This document shows positions 38,440 through 48,985 of a stretch of 64,000 nt of DNA, piece by piece (within the stretch, counting starts at the first letter, position 1; every line of letters starts with the position of its first letter). The stretch spans positions 62,001 through 126,000 of the forward strand of contig NZ_VOLT01000008.1 of assembly GCF_007954275.1 (NCBI RefSeq). Reading direction: 5' to 3'. The notes beneath the pieces are model-generated. The model saw nothing but the letters and a program-made list of their open reading frames with translations. It ran no database searches and was not told where the DNA came from. The translations under genes and the position numbers were made by a program. The stretch is from Colwellia demingiae. GTDB lineage: Bacteria > Pseudomonadota > Gammaproteobacteria > Enterobacterales > Alteromonadaceae.

Positions 38440-39075
38440 TTAACCAACCTTAGAATATTTCAAGAGTTTCTTCATATCGGCGACAATAGCTTTACCAAAA
38501 GCCGCTTGAAGTTGTTCTTGTTCGGGTAGTTGATGTCTTAGAATAACGTTACCTAAAGGATCGGCGATAAGTACTTGAGGACCATGCAGTAAATTGTTCA
38601 TTTGTGGGGTTAAAGCAAGTATTTTCCACTGGCTTTTGGCAAGTTGTTTGCTTTGCTGGGCAGAGAAAATGTTCTCCTTGAGTAACACGGCAGACACCCT
38701 TGGCATATCTTTTCCTAGGGCGACATAGCTGTTATGCACAGTTTCAATGCTATGTAAGCACATCTCAGGACATTTATTAGGTAGTCGATAAATAATAAGC
38801 CATTGCTTGGCAAGTTCTGACTCATCTATTCCCAACTCTTGTAGTGTTAATGGCTGCGCTAATAACTTACCCTGATTTGTTACACCTAGGTTTAGCCACT
38901 GATTGTCTAAGGCTAATTTGGCTAATAATATTGGTAATATAAATACCGTAATTAATAAGAGTAAACTACGGCGGCTTCTCTTTTGTGAAGCATGGTTTGA
39001 AGTATGGCCTGATTTATTGGTACTGGTTAAAGTACTGCTATTATTTGAATCATCTGTATTTATTGACCTAGCCAT
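38440..39075 (-). CDS. Membrane-anchored SCO-like protein in the oxidase operon
   Basis: The 211-residue protein has a Ser/Asn-rich N terminus, one membrane helix (residues ~37-55) and a periplasmic domain. The domain has a CxxxC motif, KCPEMCLHS, at the place of the SCO copper site, and LLHGPQVLIADPLGNVILRH, which parallels the His-containing strand and LINPAGKI turn of the SCO1 gene product in this operon. It thus looks like a divergent second SCO-type thioredoxin-fold protein. Proteins at this position in related bacteria are usually called hypothetical. Copper or thiol function is inference. It lies between SURF1 and ctaA. Confidence 0.72.
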   Translation of the reverse strand: MARSINTDDSNNSSTLTSTNKSGHTSNHASQKRSRRSLLLLITVFILPILLAKLALDNQWLNLGVTNQGKLLAQPLTLQELGIDESELAKQWLIIYRLPNKCPEMCLHSIETVHNSYVALGKDMPRVSAVLLKENIFSAQQSKQLAKSQWKILALTPQMNNLLHGPQVLIADPLGNVILRHQLPEQEQLQAAFGKAIVADMKKLLKYSKVG

Positions 39076-39119
39076 ATTTTAACGCCTTATTTTTCTTTTA
39101 TTATTGTTAAGTTGTTTGC

Positions 39120-39956
39120 TTACATATTCTGTAGAGCACCAGGTGAGTTTTTGGAAGAAATATGAACAGAGTTTTTTGTTTTAATCCGCAAGCAAATCAT
39201 TAATATCAACCATGCAGTAGCTAAAGCTGCCCATTGAAAAGAGTAGCCGAAATGTTTTTCTGCGGGCATCACCATAGGGTGCCAATTTTTTTTATAACCA
39301 AGGTTTTCTTCTTGGTCTACATAGATAACAAATGGTAGTAGTGGCTTATCTATTGACGGATATATTAGCGCAGAAAATTTATCGAGTTCAATTTGCTGTA
39401 CTCGTAATGGCCAATTTGGTTGAGTAAAGTCTTGTGCTGCAAGCATTATTCCTTGCTCAACAATACGTACATGGCCTCGAAAATCATGCTGCCCTTGCAA
39501 AGGAGTAACATCAGGAAGTATGCTTCGATCAATTGAGCCTTGTACCCAACCTAAATTGATTAAGACTGAGTTAGTCGGCGTTTGCACAACTTGTAATACG
39601 CGGTAACCTAGAGAGTTATTCTCGACTTGATTATCGAGTAAGAATACATAATTACCATTAAATTGACCGGTAATAGTGACCGGAAAATCATTAATACTTT
39701 CTTTACCGGTAAATTGCTCATCCTTTGAGAGTTTGACTATTTCTTCAAGGGTTAATGGTGACTGCTGATTAAGTTGCGTAATACGGATAGCGCGCTGTTC
39801 TTTCTCGAAGCCACGGTTATACTGCCAGAAAGACAATTTAATTAAACAAGCAAACACAATAATCGTTAGCCCTAACCAAAGGGCATTATGAAATATTTTT
39901 TTTAGTTTATCGGCATACTGCAAAAATAAGACCTTATAAAATATAGACAAAAACAA
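39120..39956 (-). CDS. SURF1 family cytochrome oxidase assembly protein
   Basis: SURF1 proteins help insert haem A into oxidase subunit I. The 278-residue protein has the two expected terminal membrane helices (residues ~24-44 and ~238-255), with QYNRGFEKE after the first, LINLGWVQGSIDR in the middle and NWHPMVMPAEKHFGYSFQW before the second. The first ATG overlaps coxC by 23 bases; it is the only in-frame ATG near the N terminus, so a later non-ATG start cannot be ruled out. Confidence 0.92.
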   Translation of the reverse strand: MFLSIFYKVLFLQYADKLKKIFHNALWLGLTIIVFACLIKLSFWQYNRGFEKEQRAIRITQLNQQSPLTLEEIVKLSKDEQFTGKESINDFPVTITGQFNGNYVFLLDNQVENNSLGYRVLQVVQTPTNSVLINLGWVQGSIDRSILPDVTPLQGQHDFRGHVRIVEQGIMLAAQDFTQPNWPLRVQQIELDKFSALIYPSIDKPLLPFVIYVDQEENLGYKKNWHPMVMPAEKHFGYSFQWAALATAWLILMICLRIKTKNSVHISSKNSPGALQNM

Positions 39957-40818
39957 AAAGCATTACCCAAACGACATCGACAAAATGCCAATACCAACTT
40001 GCTGCTTGAAAAGCAAAGTGATTCTCTGGGGTGAAATGACCTTTTAATACTCTAAACCACATTACTATCAACATGATACAACCTAAAGTAACATGCATAC
40101 CGTGAAAGCCAGTCAGTAAATAAAAAGTATTACCATAGACTCCGCTATCTAGAAATAGTCGCATTTCTTCAGAGTAACCGTGAGCGTATTCTTGTACTTG
40201 AAAGAACATAAATGCTAAGCCAAGTACTATGGTTAGACCAAGCCACACTTTAAGTGGTCCACGATTATTTTTAATTAATGCACTATGAGCAAAGTGAGCG
40301 GTAATTGAAGACGTTAATAATAAAACGGTATTAATTAACGGTAGACCAAACCAACCCATGGCGGTGGTAGTCGTGCCATCAGGGGTTGTTAATAAAGGCC
40401 ATTGGGCAACAAAGTCAGGCCAAAGTACGGCGCCCGTTGATACGTTGTTACCTGCACCGCCTAACCAAGGCACAGAAAATACCCGTAAATAGAGTAAAGC
40501 GCCAAAAAAAGCGGCAAAGAACATCACTTCAGAAAAGATAAACCAACTCATACCTTGACGGAATGAATTATCCATCTGATGTGAGTACTTACCGGTTAGC
40601 GATTCACTAATTACATCACTAAACCAACCCACAAGCATATAGATCACAAGTGCAATACCAGCCAGAAGTAAATATCCACCGTAACCACTTGTTTCATTTG
40701 ATAAGTCAGTTACATAGTTAGCTGCACCAAAGGCAATCATAAATAGTGCTACTGCGCCGACAATCGGCCAGTGGCTTTGGCTGGGTACGTAATAACTTTC
40801 GTATTCTTTGTTAGTCAT
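39934..40818 (-). CDS. coxC: Cytochrome c oxidase subunit III
   Basis: Subunit III of the aa3-type oxidase, a polytopic membrane protein that stabilises proton pumping by the complex. The 294-residue protein has seven predicted helices with the family phrases WFIFSEVMFFAAFFGALLY (as WFIFSEVMFFAAFF), GFHGMHVTLG, FAFQAASWYWHFVDVVW. It lies between ctaG and SURF1. Confidence 0.96.
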   Translation of the reverse strand: MTNKEYESYYVPSQSHWPIVGAVALFMIAFGAANYVTDLSNETSGYGGYLLLAGIALVIYMLVGWFSDVISESLTGKYSHQMDNSFRQGMSWFIFSEVMFFAAFFGALLYLRVFSVPWLGGAGNNVSTGAVLWPDFVAQWPLLTTPDGTTTTAMGWFGLPLINTVLLLTSSITAHFAHSALIKNNRGPLKVWLGLTIVLGLAFMFFQVQEYAHGYSEEMRLFLDSGVYGNTFYLLTGFHGMHVTLGCIMLIVMWFRVLKGHFTPENHFAFQAASWYWHFVDVVWVMLFVFVYIL

Positions 40819-40845
40819 TTTCTATCCCTTTTTTCGAGTAGAACC

Positions 40846-41415
40846 CTATGACGACTTCTCGGTTATGTCATACAAGGTATAAGATAAAGTTAAAGTATTT
40901 ATATCTGCGGGCAGTTCTAAATCGACATAAAACTGTAAACTCATCTCAACATCTTTTCCCGCTGCTAGCGGTTGTTGAGTAAAGCAAAAACATTCAATTT
41001 TATGAAAATAGTTTGCTGCCAAACCGGGTGACACTGAAGGTACTGCTTGACCGATAATGTCATGAGAAGCATTATTTTTTGCATAAAATGAAACTAATTT
41101 CATTTCACCAGGGTGGACACTAATCTCATTAATTACCGGCTCAAACTCCCATGGAATACCTTTAGCATTTCGGGTAATAAACTGCACCTTAACGGTACGT
41201 AGTTTATCTATGCCGCCAGCCTCATAAGTCGCCGCAGTATCATTTGTTTTGCCATTTAGGCCGGTAATATCACAAAACACATCGTATAAAGGTACCAGAG
41301 CAAAACCAAAGCCAAACATAGCAACAACGACAAGCAGTAATTTTCTTACTGTTTTATTGTTATTACTAATACCTGTACTGGTATTTATATTGGCTTTGTC
41401 ATCATCAGTGCTCAT
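40846..41415 (-). CDS. ctaG: Cytochrome c oxidase assembly protein CtaG (Cox11 family)
   Basis: CtaG/Cox11 inserts copper into the CuB site of subunit I. The 189-residue protein has one N-terminal membrane helix (residues ~25-45, LLLVVVAMFGFGFALVPLY) followed by the periplasmic domain with the copper-binding IECFCFTQQPL motif (CxC) and FYVDLELP. The start lies 5 bases after coxA. Confidence 0.95.
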   Translation of the reverse strand: MSTDDDKANINTSTGISNNNKTVRKLLLVVVAMFGFGFALVPLYDVFCDITGLNGKTNDTAATYEAGGIDKLRTVKVQFITRNAKGIPWEFEPVINEISVHPGEMKLVSFYAKNNASHDIIGQAVPSVSPGLAANYFHKIECFCFTQQPLAAGKDVEMSLQFYVDLELPADINTLTLSYTLYDITEKSS

Positions 41416-41420
41416 ACAAG

Positions 41421-43043
41421 TTAGTGCTCGTGTTGGTCAGCATTATCAATATCTTGCTGCGATGGTGGAGTACTAAACGTATGATATGGAGCAGGGCTCG
41501 CTACCGTCCACTCTAAGCCTATCGCACCATCCCAAGGTTTAGCGGGTGCTTTCTCGCCACCGCGAATACATTTTATGACTACCGCTAAGAAAATAAGTTG
41601 CGATAAGCCAAATGCAAAGCCACCAATGCTGACCCACTTATTAAAGTCGGCAAACTGTAGTGCGTAATCTGGAATTCTGCGTGGCATGCCTGCTAAACCT
41701 AAAAAGTGCATAGGGAAAAACAGTAAGTTCACTGAGATTAATGAACACCAAAAATGCCATTTGCTCAACGTATCGTTGTACATGTGACCGGTCCATTTAG
41801 GTAGCCAGAAATAAGCGCCTGCATACAGGGAGAATAACGAGCCAGTAACCAGCACATAATGAAAGTGAGCGACAACAAAGTAGGTGTCGTGATATTGAAA
41901 ATCGACCGGTGTCATAGCCAACATCAATCCTGAGAACCCACCAATGGTGAATAAAATAACAAAGGCGATTGAAAACAGCATTGGTGTTTCAAAGGTTAAT
42001 GAGCCGCGCCACATAGTAGCGACCCAGTTAAATACTTTAACCCCAGTAGGTACCGCAATTAGCATGGTGCAATACATAAAGAACAGCTCACCAAATAATG
42101 GCATACCCGTGGTGAACATATGATGTGCCCATACGATAAATGACAATAAGGCAATGGATGATGTGGCATAAACCATTGAGCTATAACCAAATAATCGTTT
42201 GCGTGAGAAAGCTGGAATAGTGGTAGAGACAATGCCAAAGGCTGGCAAAATCATGATATAAACCTCAGGGTGACCAAAGAACCAAAAAATATGCTGGAAC
42301 ATAACCGGATCGCCACCACCAGCAGCATCAAAGAAACTGGTACCAAAATAAGTATCGGTAAGTAGCATGGTCACTACGCCGGCGAGCACAGGCATGACGG
42401 CAATCAATAAATAGGCCGTGATAAAAAAGGTCCAAACAAATAAAGGCATTTTCATATACGTCATGCCAGGAGCACGCATATTCATGATGGTGACTACGAT
42501 ATTAATCGCGCCCATTATGGAAGAAATCCCCATAATATGAACGGCAAAAACGAAGAAAGCAGTACTGCCATTAGAGTAAGTCGTTGATAACGGCGCGTAG
42601 AAGGTCCAACCAAAATTAGGCGCGCCACTTTCCATAAAGAAAGAGCCAAGTAAAATAGCAAAGGCAAATGGAAGAATCCAAAAGCTCCAGTTATTCATAC
42701 GAGGTAGCGCCATATCTGGTGCACCTAACATCATAGGAAGCATCCAGTTAGCGAAGCCGGTAAAGGCAGGCATAATGGCACCAAATACCATAACTAACCC
42801 ATGGACGGTTGTTAATTGGTTAAAAAAGTCGGGCTCAACTATTTGCAGACCTGGCTGAAATAACTCAGCCCGGATCACCATAGCTAAAGCGCCACCAGTT
42901 AAAAACATGATAAAAGCGAACCATAAATATAGGGTACCGATGTCTTTATGGTTAGTGGTATAAAGCCAGCGTTTTATGCCTGTCATTTTATGGTCATAAT
43001 GATGTTCGTCGTGCGAATCTTGTTCTATAACGTCTGTAGTCAT
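41421..43043 (-). CDS. coxA: Cytochrome c oxidase subunit I
   Basis: Catalytic subunit carrying haem a and the haem a3-CuB site where O2 is reduced. The 540-residue protein has twelve membrane helices. The motif WFFGHPEVYI contains the CuB His and cross-linked Tyr together with the Glu of A1-type oxidases. WAHHMF carries the CuB His pair, and HFHYVLV carries the haem a and a3 ligands. TTVHGLVMVF contains the other haem a ligand. It is preceded by coxB with an 11-base gap. Confidence 0.98.
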   Translation of the reverse strand: MTTDVIEQDSHDEHHYDHKMTGIKRWLYTTNHKDIGTLYLWFAFIMFLTGGALAMVIRAELFQPGLQIVEPDFFNQLTTVHGLVMVFGAIMPAFTGFANWMLPMMLGAPDMALPRMNNWSFWILPFAFAILLGSFFMESGAPNFGWTFYAPLSTTYSNGSTAFFVFAVHIMGISSIMGAINIVVTIMNMRAPGMTYMKMPLFVWTFFITAYLLIAVMPVLAGVVTMLLTDTYFGTSFFDAAGGGDPVMFQHIFWFFGHPEVYIMILPAFGIVSTTIPAFSRKRLFGYSSMVYATSSIALLSFIVWAHHMFTTGMPLFGELFFMYCTMLIAVPTGVKVFNWVATMWRGSLTFETPMLFSIAFVILFTIGGFSGLMLAMTPVDFQYHDTYFVVAHFHYVLVTGSLFSLYAGAYFWLPKWTGHMYNDTLSKWHFWCSLISVNLLFFPMHFLGLAGMPRRIPDYALQFADFNKWVSIGGFAFGLSQLIFLAVVIKCIRGGEKAPAKPWDGAIGLEWTVASPAPYHTFSTPPSQQDIDNADQHEH

Positions 43044-43054
43044 TTTATATCCCC

Positions 43055-44614
43055 CTAGTTCGCACTAGCAGCATCAACAGCTGCAGGTTGTACTAAATCA
43101 CCGGTATTATTTCCCCAAGCATTACGCTCATAAGTCACAACTGCGGCTATTTCGGTTTTAGTTAATTGACTACCGAAAGCAGCCATGGCAGGATTTTTCT
43201 TACTACCGTTAAGCACCATATCTAAGTGCACAGTGATATCCCCCGTTGCAATCACACTACCTTTAAGCGCAGGAAATGCTGGAGGTAACCCTGCACCTGT
43301 CGGTTGATGACAAGCAACACAAGCCGTCATATATACTTTTTCGCCCATAGTCATTAATTCATCTTGGCTATACACTTTAGCTAAATCCTCTACTGGTGCT
43401 TGTTCGGTCATTGTCTCTACCGCATCTTCAACGTTAGTTTCAATTGTTACGGCTCCTGTTGCATCTTGTGCTGTGTTATTAACAGCAGATTTCACATCAG
43501 ATGCTTGCACTACATCACCAGTATCATTGCCCCAAGCATTTCTCTCGTAAGTGACTACTGCGGCTATCTCTTTTAAACTCAATTGTTTGCCGTAAGCTTG
43601 CATACCCGTGCCTGCTTTACCATTAAAGACAATATTGAGGTGATCTTCTATCGTACCCGTTGTGGCAACAGGGCTACCTTTTAAGGCAGGGAAGGCCGGC
43701 GGCAAACCTAAACCGGTTGGTTGATGACAAGCTGAGCAGTAGGCTGTGTAAGTTGTTTCACCTAATTGCATAAGCTCTTCTTTTGATATTGAAGCGTTTA
43801 ATGAGTCTTGTTCGGCTCTTGCTGCGGCGGCGATACGTTGCTGTTGTTCATTGAGCCAAATGTCATAATCTTCAGCTGATTTTACCTCAACAACAATGGG
43901 CATAAAACCATGATCTTTTCCGCATAACTCGGCACATTGACCGCGGTAAACACCAGGTTCATCAACTCTAGTCCAGGCTTCATTGATGAATCCTGGATTA
44001 GCATCTTGTTTAACGGCAAAAGCAGGCACCCACCATGAATGGATAACATCATCAGATGTTATTAAAAATCTAACTTTTTTATTGGCAGGAATAACAAGTG
44101 GCTTATCAACCTCAAGTAAATAGTTTTCACCTTTGACGGCGCTAGTTTCTTGTTGATTTTGGTATTGTTCGCGAGGGGTTGAAAGGACAGAATAATATTC
44201 AATATCTTGATCAAAGTATTTGTAATGCCATTTCCATTGTGAGCCCGTGATTTGAATCGTAACATCAGAGTTCTCATTGTCCTCCATCGCTATCAGTGTT
44301 TGTGTAGCAGGCACTGCCATGGCGATTAAAATAACAATGGGTATTGCTGTCCATAAAATTTCTACTTTAGTACTTTCATGAAAATCAGCAGGTTTTGCAC
44401 CTTTAGATTTTCGGTGAAAAGCAATCGACCAAAACATAGCGCCAAAAACTAAAATACCGATAGCAGTACAAATATAGAGCACCAGCATATGTAAATCATA
44501 TACGTCTCTACTAACAGCAGTAACCCCTTTAGTCAGGTTTAACTGCGTCTCTGCCCAGGCTGAATTGGCAAATAGGCTGGCCAACACTAGCCAAATTAGC
44601 TTATGTTTCCCCAC
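43055..44614 (-). CDS. coxB: Cytochrome c oxidase subunit II with two C-terminal cytochrome c domains
   Basis: Subunit II accepts electrons at its binuclear CuA centre. The 519-residue protein has a signal peptide, two membrane helices, and a cupredoxin domain with CuA ligands His192 and CAELCGKDHGFM (Cys227, Cys231, His235, Met238). It continues into two cytochrome c domains, CSACH (293-297, Met338) and CVACH (432-436, Met476). The two are near copies, each with HQPTG, LPPAFPALKGS and EIAAVVTYERNAWGN. I chose the GTG at 44614: AGAGGAGA lies six bases upstream and the product starts MGKHKLIW with a signal peptide; an upstream in-frame ATG at 44668 has no site. Confidence 0.95.
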   Translation of the reverse strand: MGKHKLIWLVLASLFANSAWAETQLNLTKGVTAVSRDVYDLHMLVLYICTAIGILVFGAMFWSIAFHRKSKGAKPADFHESTKVEILWTAIPIVILIAMAVPATQTLIAMEDNENSDVTIQITGSQWKWHYKYFDQDIEYYSVLSTPREQYQNQQETSAVKGENYLLEVDKPLVIPANKKVRFLITSDDVIHSWWVPAFAVKQDANPGFINEAWTRVDEPGVYRGQCAELCGKDHGFMPIVVEVKSAEDYDIWLNEQQQRIAAAARAEQDSLNASISKEELMQLGETTYTAYCSACHQPTGLGLPPAFPALKGSPVATTGTIEDHLNIVFNGKAGTGMQAYGKQLSLKEIAAVVTYERNAWGNDTGDVVQASDVKSAVNNTAQDATGAVTIETNVEDAVETMTEQAPVEDLAKVYSQDELMTMGEKVYMTACVACHQPTGAGLPPAFPALKGSVIATGDITVHLDMVLNGSKKNPAMAAFGSQLTKTEIAAVVTYERNAWGNNTGDLVQPAAVDAASAN

Positions 44615-44922
44615 ACGGCATCTCCTCTTTTCAATGATAGAGAACAGATGTGCAGCAATGTACTTCATAATTCACTGAACTGAATATCTGTTGTTATTAT
44701 TATTTTTATCAACTAACAAGAGCTCGGTTTAGCCACGGTTGCGCTATATAGAACGGTTCATGACGAATATACGTAATCTAGAGATCAAGTTAATTATCGA
44801 CGTGAAATAGTAATCAGTCACAGCACTAGTGAACTAGTGTGACAAAATTAGCAAACAGACGTCTTTTTATTCTTTTTATGTTCGTTTTGTATGCGTTACT
44901 ACTTATAGAATTACGCTAAAAA

Positions 44923-44936
44923 TTGATCTAGGTCAA
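44923..44936. promoter_or_regulatory. Candidate FNR/Anr/EtrA box upstream of the oxidase operon
   Basis: TTGATCTAGGTCAA matches the FNR-family consensus TTGAT-N4-ATCAA with one mismatch. It lies about 310 bases upstream of coxB in the 563-base space between coxB and lexA. FNR-type control of an oxygen-using oxidase is biologically reasonable. I see nothing else firm in this space except the lexA terminator. Confidence 0.5.
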
Positions 44937-45102
44937 ACATTTTATAACTGAGGAATTATAAAAAAACCATTTAATTCAATGGAGTAATAGCTCTAAAGAG
45001 AGTGTGAGCTTTACTAGGACTAGCTTTGATTAAATTTAATAAAGAGATTTAAAAATTGCAGAAAATCATGTGGAAATTTAGAAGGGAAAAATATTAGAGA
45101 TA

Positions 45103-45151
45103 AATAAAAACGCCATATTTTTTACGCTGTGATTAGGTAATAAATATGGCG
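45103..45151 (-). terminator. Terminator after lexA
   Basis: CGCCATATTT (45111-45120) and AAATATGGCG (45142-45151) form a perfect 10-bp stem. On the minus strand the stem is followed by GTTTTTATTTA-like T-rich sequence. It lies 27 bases after the lexA stop codon. Confidence 0.75.
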
Positions 45152-45177
45152 AATGCTGTAACAGTGGCTATGATGGA

Positions 45178-45813
45178 TTACATCCAACGTCCACTTCGAA
45201 TAATACCGACGGCGATACCCTCAATATTAAACTCTTGATTAGCTAAGTCGACTTTAATAGGAGAGAAATCTTCATTTTCTGCATGCAAATAGACAACATT
45301 TCCTTCCCGTTTAAAGCGTTTTACGGTGACATCATTTTCAACACGGGCAACAACAACCTGGCCATTTTGTACTTCAGTTGTTTGATGCACAGCAAGTAAA
45401 TCGCCATCTAGAATACCAATATCTTTCATACTTTCGCCATTTACACGCAAGAGGTAATCGGCAGCAGGATGGAATAAATTACCATCCATTTTATAATGTT
45501 CTTCAATATGTTCTTGCGCCAAAATTGGTTCACCGGCGGCAACTCGCCCTATAAGTGGTAAACCTTCTGGTTCAAGCATCTCTTCAACCAAACGAATGCC
45601 ACGAGAAGTGCCTGCAAGCATTTCAATGTAGCCTTTTTTTGCTAAAGCTTTTAAGTGTTCTTCGGCGGCATTAGCTGATTTGAAACCAAAAAAATTAGCG
45701 ATTTCGGCACGCGTAGGTGGCATGCCTGTATCTTGAATCTTTGCTTTGATTAAATCATAAATCTGTTGCTGTCGTTTAGTTAGCGGGCGTAATTCGGTAG
45801 TTGAATCTATCAT
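45178..45813 (-). CDS. lexA: SOS response repressor LexA
   Basis: LexA represses DNA-damage genes and cleaves itself when RecA filaments form. The 211-residue protein has the N-terminal winged HTH ([41 protein letters not shown]). The cleavage site is Ala-Gly in RVAAGEP; the catalytic Ser is in [10 protein letters not shown] and the Lys in VTVKRFKR. Two SOS boxes lie just upstream, as for autoregulated lexA genes. Confidence 0.98.
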   Translation of the reverse strand: MIDSTTELRPLTKRQQQIYDLIKAKIQDTGMPPTRAEIANFFGFKSANAAEEHLKALAKKGYIEMLAGTSRGIRLVEEMLEPEGLPLIGRVAAGEPILAQEHIEEHYKMDGNLFHPAADYLLRVNGESMKDIGILDGDLLAVHQTTEVQNGQVVVARVENDVTVKRFKREGNVVYLHAENEDFSPIKVDLANQEFNIEGIAVGIIRSGRWM

Positions 45814-45822
45814 AGCTTTAGC

Positions 45823-45859
45823 CTGTAAATTTACACAGTATTACTGGTAGTATATACAG
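45823..45859 (-). promoter_or_regulatory. Two LexA-binding SOS boxes
   Basis: CTGTAAATTTACACAG (45823-45838) fits CTGT-N8-ACAG exactly. CTGGTAGTATATACAG (45844-45859) fits with one mismatch. They are 5 bases apart, as in the double operator of E. coli lexA, and end 10 bases from the lexA start. Confidence 0.9.
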
Positions 45860-45866
45860 CTATGCT

Positions 45867-46472
45867 TTAAAGGCAAGCTTTTACTTTGAGCTCTATAATA
45901 ATCATATTTTTACCTGTAATTTTGTTAACTGAAGAGTGGTGACCGGATAAAGTGTTGCGATGTTGATATTTGAAAAGGTGACCAACAGGCACTGTACACT
46001 CTTCATCTTGAGGCGTATTTACAACCATTTTTTCAGTTAAGCTATAAGCGAACAATAAGCTACCAGCTAACAATTTAATAGTGACAGTTTGTTGCTCAAT
46101 ATAGCCGCTAACTGCAGGCGTGAATGAGGTTTTATTAGTCATGATATTGAAGTCTTTAATACTACCATTGACTAAAGCACCATAGGTTTTACTCGCACCA
46201 TCAAAGCGAGCAATATCAAGTATTTGAGTTAATTCATCAAGTTCACCATTTCGATGGTCTAACGTTAAGCCATTACCTTCAATTAAGACTAAATTACGTT
46301 GATAACCAGCAAAGTTTGAGAAGTCACCATCATTTACCACACTGGCAATACTTAGGCGCCAATCAAAATCATCCAAATTACCACCATCGCTAATGGCTAA
46401 TTCAGTAGTGTGGCCTAAACCATTTTTCCATGGAATAGTTTTAAAATTTTCAGGAGTGAATACAGTAAGCAT
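45867..46472 (-). CDS. HutD/Ves family protein
   Basis: The 201-residue protein starts with the family phrase FKTIPWKNGLGHTTELAI and has DFDWRLSIASVVNDGDFSNF and a central GNGLTLDH, typical of the HutD cupin-like family. HutD has been proposed to limit histidine-utilisation activity; Ves of E. coli is cold-induced. No hut genes are nearby. It is transcribed toward lexA, and its stop codon lies 8 bases beyond the SOS boxes, so read-through into lexA is possible. Confidence 0.88.
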   Translation of the reverse strand: MLTVFTPENFKTIPWKNGLGHTTELAISDGGNLDDFDWRLSIASVVNDGDFSNFAGYQRNLVLIEGNGLTLDHRNGELDELTQILDIARFDGASKTYGALVNGSIKDFNIMTNKTSFTPAVSGYIEQQTVTIKLLAGSLLFAYSLTEKMVVNTPQDEECTVPVGHLFKYQHRNTLSGHHSSVNKITGKNMIIIELKVKACL

Positions 46473-46687
46473 AGATGACCTTCAGCGTATTTTTTTTGCC
46501 ATATTACTTAGTTTATCTTCATAGGCAAGGTTATTTATGTGTCGCTTTATTTTGATAATTACATTCGACCAAACGGATTGATTTATTAGTCCGCTTGGTA
46601 TTAGTACTTGCTATGCGCTCTGCGCTCACGTTAGAATTAAAAGCGTGAATAGTTAATACTTTCAAATTAAGCATTAACTACCACAAG

Positions 46688-46770
46688 ACTTGTCGGAGTG
46701 CCAAAGGCTGAGATCGCGAAAGCGGGATCCGTAAAACCTGATCAGATTAATATCTGCGTAGGAAACAAGA
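46688..46770 (+). promoter_or_regulatory. TPP riboswitch (THI element)
   Basis: The conserved THI-box parts are in order: CTTGTCGGAGTGCC, GGCTGAGATC, a variable stem, GGGATCCGTAAAACCTGATC, then TCTGCGTAGGAAACAAG. CTTGT and ACAAG pair as helix P1. It lies 150 bases before thiC and should switch the thiamine operon off when thiamine pyrophosphate binds. The 448-base space from hutD to thiC holds no gene. Confidence 0.96.
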
Positions 46771-46821
46771 GAGAGTGATTAAGCCCTTGTGCTTAGATTT
46801 TGACCAACCTCTTTTTGCCTA

Positions 46822-46848
46822 TTCTTTAACTAAATAATAGTTAAAGAA
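46822..46848 (+). other. Stem-loop between the TPP riboswitch and thiC
   Basis: TTCTTTAACTA (46822-46832) and TAGTTAAAGAA (46838-46848) form a perfect 11-bp stem with a 5-base loop. There is no T run directly after it. It may be part of the riboswitch expression platform. Confidence 0.5.
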
Positions 46849-46890
46849 ACTCCGCCTATTTTTATTCTTTTCTGACTTTTATGTAAATAA

Positions 46891-48921
<2,031 letters not shown>

Positions 48922-48985
48922 CTTTATTGTGTCATCCCCGATCAGATATTTCGGGTATGACAAGTGTATTATTTTAGGCGGATGA

